Assembly (NCBI GenBank): GCA_020216745.1
Contig: JAIWNQ010000188.1
Coordinates: 1 to 10,000, forward strand
Length of the DNA stretch: 10,000 bases
Origin: Candidatus Hydrogenedens sp.
GTDB taxonomy: Bacteria; Hydrogenedentota; Hydrogenedentia; Hydrogenedentales; Hydrogenedentaceae
Direction: 5' to 3'
The notes beneath the pieces were generated by a model, which was given only the letters and a program-made list of their open reading frames with translations, was not told the DNA's origin and made no database searches. This document shows, piece by piece, positions 1-5,542 of the stretch; within the stretch, counting starts at the first letter, position 1; each line of letters opens with the position of its first letter. The translations under genes and the position numbers were made by a program.

Positions 1-2424
1 TCTATGTGGAAATCTATATATCATTGTGAAGAATGTCCGGAGCCGGAGAATGAATTATTAAAAGAAATTGTCCGTTGGCATAGAAACGCTATGGCAATAC
101 CAAGGCTTTATGGAGATGATTTCGGGAATGTGTCCACTATGCCCGTAAACTCTGTTTTTGGGATGAACCGATTGAATCATAATACAGAAATATTTTATGA
201 ATCTCTACGAACAGCAAACCCAGAAATACGAAAGACCTTCTTACTGTGGTGTCAAAATTATACACAGTTGTCAATATGGTGGGGCGAGTTAGAAAAAACA
301 AATTTTGGAGGAACGCGTTATAACAATATTCGAGGCAGAGACCCCAAAATACATGAAGATGACAATAATTTTATGTGGCGTTCTAATGACTCTGTTACCT
401 TCTGCACAAAAGGCTTTGACAATTTACTTTTTGCGTATGAGGAGACTGGTGACCCATTTTATGCATGTGGTTTAAAGTGGCAGATTGAATATGCAAAAGA
501 GAATGTTCACGCCAATACAGGGGAATGCAGAAATGTAGGGGTTGTAAAAGATTTTATGGTTCTATACCATGCTTTGGGAAAACAAGAATATGTACAACAT
601 GCCTTACGACTGTTCCGTGAATTACGTGAAAAATTATGTGATAATCATTTATTTTCTCAAGGTGGTGAACCATTAAAAAAAGATGTGCCATTTATTCAAA
701 ATGACCAGACTGGATATAAAAATCCGTTCCCGAAACCTTATATTTTGGGCTATGCATTGCAGGGATTGCCAGATTTGTATAAGGAATTCCCAGATGAACC
801 TCGTTTATATGAAACCATAGAATCTATTGCAAAGTTTATTGCGGAAAGTGGCGACCCTGTAGGTGGTTGGCGTTATCCCCATCCACGTTCACCACTTACA
901 TTCATTGGACAAGGGATTGAACATGCCCAGCAATTGGTAGATGCTTGTTCCGTGTTAAAGGAAAAGTCCCCTTATTTTGACCTTTGTTTAGATAGAATTG
1001 AAACTGTTTTACAGGCACGGGTTGCAGGTTTAATACGGAACCAATGTGTCTTGAACAGTTTAGGACCATGGGAATATGCAACAGGTAAGGTAGAAGCAGG
1101 AAAAAATTTAGAAGAAATATACAAAACGTTTGAGGAACGCGATTATTCAAGAGATTATACAGAGGGAAATATCTCCTGCACAGATGTCTTGCCTCCCGAA
1201 GGAGTAGTTTTCTTTGCAAGTGTTCTGAATTATTACCTGAAACACAGGGACGCAGAGCGTGTTTTGAATATTTCACACCCTGAATTACGGACAATCTTGA
1301 TGCGAATGACATTACCGAAAACAGAAACAAATATAGAAACAGGCAAAAATTGTTCTATCGAAAAAACACTTCCTAAATTTACGGCAGATTGGCTAAAAAA
1401 TTATGTGCCTTCTTTTCGTTATGAACAGGGGAAATTTACTAATTTCGAAGATTGGAAAAAGGAAGGTCGTAAGAAGGTTTTTGAATGTCTCGGTTCTCCA
1501 CCACCGTTTACCTTGTTCAGACCCGAATTAATTATAGAGGAAGATCGAAAATCTTATGTTGCACGGAAACTGATTTTGAACATATCTGAATGGGAACGTA
1601 TACCAGCCTATTTGCTAATCCCGAAAGGGACACCTCCTTTCCCTGCGGTCGTGTGCTTGCATGACCACGGTGCACATTTTAGTATCGGTAAAGAAAAGGT
1701 CGTCCAGCCTATAGCGGAACGTGATGAGGTAGTTGATGATGCAACAGATTGGGTAAATAAATATTATGGTGGTAGATTTATCGGTGATGAACTTGCAAAG
1801 CAAGGCTATATTGTTCTCGCAATTGATGCCCTATTTTGGGGTGCACGTCAGGAATGTGAAGGTAGTCAGTATGAACATCAACAACAATTAGGGTCAAACA
1901 TATTTCATTTAGGAACATCATGGTTGGGGATTATAACATGGGATGATATTCGTTCTGTGGAGTTTTTGAAAAGTCTACCAGAGGTTGATGGTGAACATAT
2001 AGGTGCAATAGGACTTTCCATGGGAGCACATCGCACATGGATGCTAAGTGCATTATCGGATAACATTAAAGTAGGCTGTGCTATTTGCTGGATGGCTACC
2101 ACACCATCATTGATGGTACCTGACAATAATCAGACACGAGGGCAATCCGCATATTCAATGTTAGCACCAAATCTGTATTTGTATCTGGACATACCCGATG
2201 TTGCCAGTTTAGCATGTCCGAAACCAATGTTGTTCTTCAACGGCACAAAAGATATTTTATTTCCATTAGAAGGTGTAGAAGAAGCATATAAGATTATGGG
2301 GAATGTCTGGCAGGCTCAAGGAACACCAGAAAACTTGCATACAAAAATATGGAATGTCCCTCATGAATTTAACCACGAAATGCAAGAAGAAGCATTTCAA
2401 TGGCTAAATAAACATCTAAAATAA
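1..2424 (+). CDS. Two-domain carbohydrate-active protein: helical toroid-like region plus alpha/beta-hydrolase (5' end probably cut by window edge)
   Basis: The frame is open to the left edge. The first ATG is at 4, but only three bases precede it, so the true start is probably upstream. Numbering from that ATG gives 806 residues. Residues 1 to about 430 are rich in Trp, Tyr and His and look all-helical, like the (alpha/alpha)6 toroids of polysaccharide lyases and unsaturated-glucuronyl hydrolases; a relation to exo-rhamnogalacturonan lyases (YetA-like) is possible but weak. From about residue 520 an alpha/beta-hydrolase follows. It has an oxyanion-type HDHGAH motif at 553-558, a nucleophile elbow GLSMGAH with Ser672, an acid candidate Asp750 (GTKD) and base candidates His787 or His791. 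This domain resembles acetyl-xylan-esterase/dienelactone-hydrolase-like proteins. The inferred role is removal of an ester group and cleavage of a plant or algal polysaccharide. No signal peptide is visible, but the real N-terminus is missing. Hydrolase call is firm; N-terminal family is not. Confidence 0.75.
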   Translation, partial: SMWKSIYHCEECPEPENELLKEIVRWHRNAMAIPRLYGDDFGNVSTMPVNSVFGMNRLNHNTEIFYESLRTANPEIRKTFLLWCQNYTQLSIWWGELEKTNFGGTRYNNIRGRDPKIHEDDNNFMWRSNDSVTFCTKGFDNLLFAYEETGDPFYACGLKWQIEYAKENVHANTGECRNVGVVKDFMVLYHALGKQEYVQHALRLFRELREKLCDNHLFSQGGEPLKKDVPFIQNDQTGYKNPFPKPYILGYALQGLPDLYKEFPDEPRLYETIESIAKFIAESGDPVGGWRYPHPRSPLTFIGQGIEHAQQLVDACSVLKEKSPYFDLCLDRIETVLQARVAGLIRNQCVLNSLGPWEYATGKVEAGKNLEEIYKTFEERDYSRDYTEGNISCTDVLPPEGVVFFASVLNYYLKHRDAERVLNISHPELRTILMRMTLPKTETNIETGKNCSIEKTLPKFTADWLKNYVPSFRYEQGKFTNFEDWKKEGRKKVFECLGSPPPFTLFRPELIIEEDRKSYVARKLILNISEWERIPAYLLIPKGTPPFPAVVCLHDHGAHFSIGKEKVVQPIAERDEVVDDATDWVNKYYGGRFIGDELAKQGYIVLAIDALFWGARQECEGSQYEHQQQLGSNIFHLGTSWLGIITWDDIRSVEFLKSLPEVDGEHIGAIGLSMGAHRTWMLSALSDNIKVGCAICWMATTPSLMVPDNNQTRGQSAYSMLAPNLYLYLDIPDVASLACPKPMLFFNGTKDILFPLEGVEEAYKIMGNVWQAQGTPENLHTKIWNVPHEFNHEMQEEAFQWLNKHLK

Positions 2425-2523
2425 GATTAACATTTCCAATAAAAAGTACATATTATTTTTTAAAAAAATACATTTTAAATATTTTTTGAAAAATTTCTTT
2501 TATTTTTTTTATTAAGAATTTGT

Positions 2524-2557
2524 TTTTGTAACAAAAAAAATTTTGTAACAAAAAAAT
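2524..2557. repeat. Two tandem 17-bp direct repeats carrying TTTTGTAAC
   Basis: Copy 1 (2524-2540) and copy 2 (2541-2557) share TTTTGTAACAAAAAAA and differ only at the last base. The 9-bp core TTTTGTAAC recurs at 2638-2646 and 2672-2680, which are 34 bp apart, i.e. twice the 17-bp period. An inverted copy, GTTACAAAA, lies at 3324-3332 in the speD-dhs spacer. The background is very AT-rich, but the conserved GTAAC core makes four same-strand copies in about 160 bp unlikely to be only composition. They could be operator sites or remnants of a repeat. Confidence 0.6.
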
Positions 2558-2575
2558 AACTAAAACTGTATATTT

Positions 2576-2604
2576 ATGAAAGCCTCATAAATAGAGGCTT
2601 TCAT
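2576..2604 (+). terminator. Possible transcription terminator after the hydrolase gene
   Basis: An 11-bp perfect stem with a 7-nt loop: ATGAAAGCCTC pairs with GAGGCTTTCAT around ATAAATA. The T-run (TTTTT at 2616-2620) begins 11 nt after the stem rather than immediately, so it is not a textbook intrinsic terminator. It lies about 150 nt after the stop codon at 2424. It could also be a 3'-end processing or stability hairpin. Confidence 0.5.
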
Positions 2605-2673
2605 TAATATGACTGTTTTTAAAAAAAATTTTAAAATTTTTGTAACTTTTAACTTGATTTTTCGTATTAAATT

Positions 2674-2703
2674 TTGTAACATTCTACCAATTTAAAATAT
2701 ATA
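2674..2703 (+). promoter_or_regulatory. Candidate promoter for the speD operon
   Basis: A TTGTAA -35-like box at 2674-2679 is followed by an 18-bp spacer and TATATA at 2698-2703; TAAAAT at 2693-2698 is an alternative -10. Either would start transcription at about 2705-2710, at the left edge of the GC-rich structured leader. The -35-like box lies inside the fourth TTTTGTAAC motif, so a protein bound there could compete with polymerase. Weak because almost any AT-rich DNA offers such boxes. Confidence 0.35.
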
Positions 2704-2797
2704 GCCTGCATATCTCCGTGTGATATGGAGGCGGCACAAGCCGACCCCAAGCCCTAAGCTCCTTAGTGAGGCGACCAGCGTAAGGCGGCAACGCGGT
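2704..2797 (+). ncRNA. Structured 5' leader of speD, candidate riboswitch or cis-regulatory RNA
   Basis: This block is much GC-richer than its surroundings and sits directly before speD. Reading it as RNA gives four successive hairpins. (1) GCCT 2704-2707 pairs with AGGC 2729-2732 and, inside, ATATC 2710-2714 with GATAT 2722-2726. An alternative is CTCC 2714-2717 with GGAG 2727-2730. (2) CGGC 2732-2735 pairs with GCCG 2740-2743 around ACAA, sharing base 2732 with (1). (3) GCC-CTAAG 2751-2758 pairs with CTTAG 2762-2766 and GGC 2770-2772. (4) ACC 2774-2776 and GCGT 2778-2781 pair with ACGC-GGT 2791-2797, leaving A2777 bulged and AAGGCGGCA as loop. No terminator follows, so translational control is more likely. 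I do not recognise it as any riboswitch class I know. It could instead be a protein-binding leader. Confidence 0.55.
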
Positions 2798-2811
2798 ACC
2801 AACTAAAAACA

Positions 2812-2833
2812 ATAAACCTATAGGAGGGTTTAT
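2812..2833 (+). promoter_or_regulatory. Hairpin presenting or hiding the speD Shine-Dalgarno site
   Basis: ATAAACC at 2812-2818 pairs with GGTTTAT at 2827-2833. The 8-nt loop, TATAGGAG, carries most of the Shine-Dalgarno core (AGGAGG, 2822-2827). The 3' arm covers the first two bases of the ATG at 2832. The structure could gate ribosome entry and is the natural output for the leader upstream. The stem is mostly A-U, so it would be marginally stable. Confidence 0.5.
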
Positions 2834-2897
2834 GAATTGCACAAGGGCATGCATCTTATTATCGATTGTCGGAATGTGTCGCGCGACCTATGCTTAA
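2832..2897 (+). CDS. Possible 21-codon leader peptide overlapping the speD start, out of frame
   Basis: The only ATG just after the AGGAGG site (spacing 4 nt) opens a frame of 21 codons ending in TAA at 2895-2897. This frame differs from speD, whose start TTG (2837) or ATG (2849) lies inside it. The peptide would begin MNCTRAC and has three Cys and two Arg. It may be a real regulatory leader peptide. It may also be an accidental ATG, or the original speD start displaced by a one-base deletion near 2839. No conservation evidence is available. Confidence 0.3.
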   Translation: MNCTRACILLSIVGMCRATYA

Positions 2898-3244
2898 ATG
2901 ACAAGCTGGTGTTGAACGTGATGGCTCGTGCTGCGGAACGAGCCGGCGCGACTGTAATTTCGCAAGTTCGTTACAAATTTGGGAGTGATTCCCCCCCCGG
3001 ATTTGCCGCCTTGGTCATGTTAGATGAAAGCCATTGCTCTGCTCATACCTATGCAGATTTAGGGCTCATCGCTATGGACATCTTTACTTGTGGAAAGACA
3101 GACCCACGGATTGTGTTCCGTTATATCCAAGAAGAATTAGATCTCGGAGATGTTACAATCCGTGAGTTGCCTCGGTTTCCCATTGAAGAAGAGATACCGT
3201 CGTCAATTCACAAAATTGAGTCCTTTGCAATGGCAAACAAATAA
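2837..3244 (+). CDS. speD: SpeD-family pyruvoyl-dependent decarboxylase (AdoMet decarboxylase, or arginine/ornithine decarboxylase derived from it)
   Basis: The 135-residue protein has the short bacterial/archaeal SpeD form. The self-processing site is DESHCSAHTY: cleavage between Glu64 and Ser65 would make the pyruvoyl group. His70 and Cys85 (DIFTCG) keep the +5 and +20 spacing of the Thermotoga maritima enzyme's Ser63, His68 and Cys83. The usual HTWPE stretch after the processing site is HTYAD here. AdoMet decarboxylase makes the aminopropyl donor for spermidine. Some SpeD homologues are known to have become arginine or ornithine decarboxylases, which would fit the agmatinase neighbour and lack of speE. 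The start is uncertain. TTG at 2837 is 9 nt after AGGAGG; ATG at 2849 is 21 nt away; ATG at 2832 is out of frame. A run of eight C lies at 2991-2998. Family is firm, substrate open. Confidence 0.88.
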   Translation: MHKGMHLIIDCRNVSRDLCLNDKLVLNVMARAAERAGATVISQVRYKFGSDSPPGFAALVMLDESHCSAHTYADLGLIAMDIFTCGKTDPRIVFRYIQEELDLGDVTIRELPRFPIEEEIPSSIHKIESFAMANK

Positions 3245-3431
3245 TTTTTTCTGGATGCTTGGGACAGATAATTCCTGCCAAAATAAATAGGGTGTTTTTT
3301 TCTCTAAATAGAGCAGGAATAACGTTACAAAACAAGCAAAGGGAGAGTATTCTCTTAGGCTATACCTTCCTTTGTTATTCGATTTCTGTTTATAATACTC
3401 TAAATACAATGCAGATAATAGGAGAGTAGCC
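3245..3431 (+). promoter_or_regulatory. speD-dhs spacer with alternative hairpins and a -10-like box
   Basis: This 187-nt gap is long for genes of one operon. TTGG 3259-3262 and CAG 3265-3267 can pair with CTG-CCAA 3275-3281, followed after 12 nt by a T-run (3294-3301). This excludes a second fold, in which ATTCCTG 3271-3277 pairs with CAGGAAT 3314-3320, stacked on CTCT 3302-3305 with AGAG 3310-3313. A further weak stem is CAAAGG 3337-3342 with CCTTTG 3369-3374. TATAAT at 3391-3396 is a perfect -10 box, but no good -35 lies 16-18 bp upstream. An inverted GTTACAAAA is at 3324-3332. The spacer may hold an attenuator or an internal promoter. The following gene has AGGAGAG at 3420-3426, five bases before its ATG. 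Confidence 0.4.
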
Positions 3432-4511
3432 ATGCATCGTGAATTACATGATGGTCGCGAAGATGGCCTTATGCCTCTTGAAAGTCTGGATTTGTCTAAA
3501 ATACATCGGTTTAGTGACCTCATCAAAGCAATGAGAAAGACTGCTTTCACTGGAAGAACATTAGGAGAAGCATTCGAAGTATTATTGCAAATGTTTCGTG
3601 ATGAGGATTGCAGTGTTGTTCTTACTCTTTCAGGAGCTATGACCGTGGCAAAACAAGGTATGATTATTTGTGAAATGATTAACCGTGGTTTGGTTCAAGC
3701 GGTCATCGCAACAGGTGCACTTATTGCCCACGGTGTTACCGAAAGCATTGGACTTACTCACTACGCTGTAAATCCAGAGGTAGATGATAAGGAACTTTTT
3801 GAAAAAGGTTATAACCGCGTATACGACACATTAGAGATGGAAGCCAATTTAAATGATGTATGTGAAGTGGTAGCCCGAGTATTGGATTTAATCGAACCTG
3901 AAGACGGCTTCTGGTGTTCTTATCGTTTCTGCCATGCTATCGGAAAAGAATTAGAAGATTTAAATTATGGTCCTGGCATCTTACGAAGTGCTTATAATAA
4001 AAATGTTCCCGTTTACATACCCGCCTTTACTGATAGTGAAATGGGACTGGACTTTTCTACGTGGGCAATGAAAAAAGCCATTGAAAAAAGGCAACAAGAA
4101 AACAATGTTTGGGACCCAGAAGAATTATTTCAGGCTGTGCCTAATTTTAACCCATTTTTAGATTTACAACATTACGCCCGATTAATCGGTAGAGCAAAAC
4201 GATTAGGAATTATAACCATCGGCGGTGGTGTTCCCCGCAATTGGGCACAACAAGTAGGACCTTATTATGACATAACCGCAAACCGATTAAATGTAGAGAT
4301 AAAACGACCTCGATTCCAATACGGCGTCCGTATTTGTCCTGAGCCTGTTTATTGGGGAGGCTTATCAGGTTGCACCTATTCCGAAGGCGTGAGCTGGGGC
4401 AAATTTGTGCCACTCGAAGAAGGTGGTAGATACGCAGAAGTATTAGCAGATGCGACACTTGTTCTGCCTTTCTTAATGAAATGTGTTTTTGAAGAATTAG
4501 ACGCAAATTAA
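3432..4511 (+). CDS. Deoxyhypusine-synthase-family protein, likely homospermidine synthase
   Basis: At 359 residues this matches full-length deoxyhypusine synthase (DHS). The C-terminal EGVSWGK carries Glu318, Trp322 and Lys324, matching human Glu323, Trp327 and catalytic Lys329. The following ADATLVLPFL also matches. The glycine-rich TLSGAM (65-70), ATGALIAHG (93-101) and GGG (264-266) fit the NAD-binding Rossmann core. The GGG is followed by VPRNW, where the human enzyme has VVKHH. Bacteria lack eIF5A, so hypusine formation is unlikely. Bacterial DHS homologues are known to make homospermidine from putrescine, as shown in the cyanobacterium Anabaena. The position between speD and an agmatinase gene supports a polyamine role. 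The start is supported by AGGAGAG five bases upstream. The stop is 9 nt from the next ATG, suggesting coupled translation. The exact aminobutyl donor and acceptor are not visible. Confidence 0.85.
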   Translation: MHRELHDGREDGLMPLESLDLSKIHRFSDLIKAMRKTAFTGRTLGEAFEVLLQMFRDEDCSVVLTLSGAMTVAKQGMIICEMINRGLVQAVIATGALIAHGVTESIGLTHYAVNPEVDDKELFEKGYNRVYDTLEMEANLNDVCEVVARVLDLIEPEDGFWCSYRFCHAIGKELEDLNYGPGILRSAYNKNVPVYIPAFTDSEMGLDFSTWAMKKAIEKRQQENNVWDPEELFQAVPNFNPFLDLQHYARLIGRAKRLGIITIGGGVPRNWAQQVGPYYDITANRLNVEIKRPRFQYGVRICPEPVYWGGLSGCTYSEGVSWGKFVPLEEGGRYAEVLADATLVLPFLMKCVFEELDAN

Positions 4512-4520
4512 GAGGGCTGT

Positions 4521-5435
4521 ATGAATAGAAGTGGAAAAACATATTTGTCTGAAAAAGAAAATTTCATGGCGTTGTCTCAAAATTTTTCTCATTCGGACAC
4601 TGCAAATGTTATAGTGTTGCCTGTACCATTTGAAAAAACATCAACATTCGGAAAAGGCTCAAAAAAAGGACCAGAAGCAATCATCAACGCCTCACACGAA
4701 GTGGAGTTATACGATACTGTATTAGGGTACGAGCCATATAAAACATGCGGAGGAATTGCTACATTATGCCCTCTACGAACTACTTCCATCTCAGGTTCAA
4801 ATTTGGCAAAAACATTAGAAAAAGAGGTGAGCTACTGGCTAAATAAGAAAAAATACATTGTTACCCTTGGTGGTGAACATTCAAGCATTGTAGGTTCAGT
4901 TTACGCACATATAACTACATATAAACCCCTCACCATTATTCAGTTGGATGCCCATAGTGACTTGCGAGATGCATACCTAAACGACAAATGGAACCATGCT
5001 TGTGCTATGGCACGTATTTTAGACCGACATAATGAGAAATTAATTCAGGTGGGTATACGGAGTGAAGCACCAGAAGAGCCAGAAATCTTAAAACAAGAAA
5101 AGAACCGTGTCTTCACCTTCTACGCCCATAAACTAAAAGAACGAGAAAAGATATCTATAAAAGAAATCGTAGACCTCTCCGATGAACAGGTATACATCAC
5201 ATTAGATTGTGATGTTTTTGACCCAAGTATTATCCCATCTACTGGGACACCGGAACCCGGAGGTCTAACTTGGGAATGGATTAATCATTTTTTCTCTGTC
5301 TTATCAAAAGAGAGAAAAATTGTCGGATTTGATGTAAGTGAACTCAGTCCCATTCCCTTCCTGCACCATCCACAATTCACCATAGCAAAACTAATTTACA
5401 GACTTATTGGACTCATCTTTCCACCTAAAAAATAA
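4521..5435 (+). CDS. speB: Agmatinase-family ureohydrolase
   Basis: Agmatinase hydrolyses agmatine to putrescine and urea. The 304-residue length is normal for the family. The binuclear manganese ligands are all present: His120 in GGEHS; Asp143, His145 and Asp147 in DAHSD; Asp229 and Asp231 in DCDVFDP. The following STGTPEPGG is the usual substrate-loop signature. AGAGGG at 4511-4516 overlaps the dhs stop and sits 4 nt before ATG 4521. ATG at 4566 would remove 15 poorly conserved residues but has a weaker ribosome site. It is the last gene of the polyamine cluster. Relatives in the same fold act on arginine, guanidinobutyrate or N1-aminopropylagmatine. Agmatine is inferred from context; aminopropylagmatine is a real alternative if SpeD makes decarboxylated AdoMet and an aminopropyltransferase is encoded elsewhere. 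Confidence 0.88.
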   Translation: MNRSGKTYLSEKENFMALSQNFSHSDTANVIVLPVPFEKTSTFGKGSKKGPEAIINASHEVELYDTVLGYEPYKTCGGIATLCPLRTTSISGSNLAKTLEKEVSYWLNKKKYIVTLGGEHSSIVGSVYAHITTYKPLTIIQLDAHSDLRDAYLNDKWNHACAMARILDRHNEKLIQVGIRSEAPEEPEILKQEKNRVFTFYAHKLKEREKISIKEIVDLSDEQVYITLDCDVFDPSIIPSTGTPEPGGLTWEWINHFFSVLSKERKIVGFDVSELSPIPFLHHPQFTIAKLIYRLIGLIFPPKK

Positions 5436-5542
5436 CGAACCCCTATCCTATAAGAAAATCCCATACATTACACTCTATCTTTTTTATATGAAAAATTACA
5501 TAGTAAAATGACAATATGACATCGAAATTCAACGTCAGAGGG

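Larger units (their letters stand above)
2425..2700. other. AT-rich intergenic spacer, 3' side of the hydrolase gene
   Basis: This stretch is almost all A and T, with long A and T runs and no plausible gene on either strand. It contains the 11-bp hairpin at 2576-2604 and four copies of TTTTGTAAC. The remaining part of the 412-nt gap, 2701-2836, is abruptly GC-richer and is annotated separately as the speD leader. Confidence 0.8.

Noticed and set aside
902..2126. Several open frames on the minus strand opposite the large hydrolase gene
   Set aside because: They lie wholly inside a well-supported gene on the other strand, have low-complexity or Cys/Leu-rich translations, no ribosome sites and no recognisable family.
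2746..2754. CCCAAGCCC in the speD leader, identical to a stretch of the twister ribozyme core
   Set aside because: The flanking pairings and the conserved UAA-containing cleavage loop of twister are absent, and the match is short. The surrounding hairpins do not fit the twister fold.
2704..2797. Known SAM-I, SAM-II, TPP, cobalamin, c-di-GMP-I or guanidine riboswitch in front of speD
   Set aside because: I looked for the conserved core sequences of these classes. Only a short GGCAAC resembling part of the SAM-I core was present, without the rest. A covariance-model search could overturn this.
5436..5542. Bidirectional terminator between the convergent speB and permease genes
   Set aside because: I found no stem of convincing length followed by a T-run on either strand, only AT-rich DNA and a short T-run near 5480 without a hairpin.
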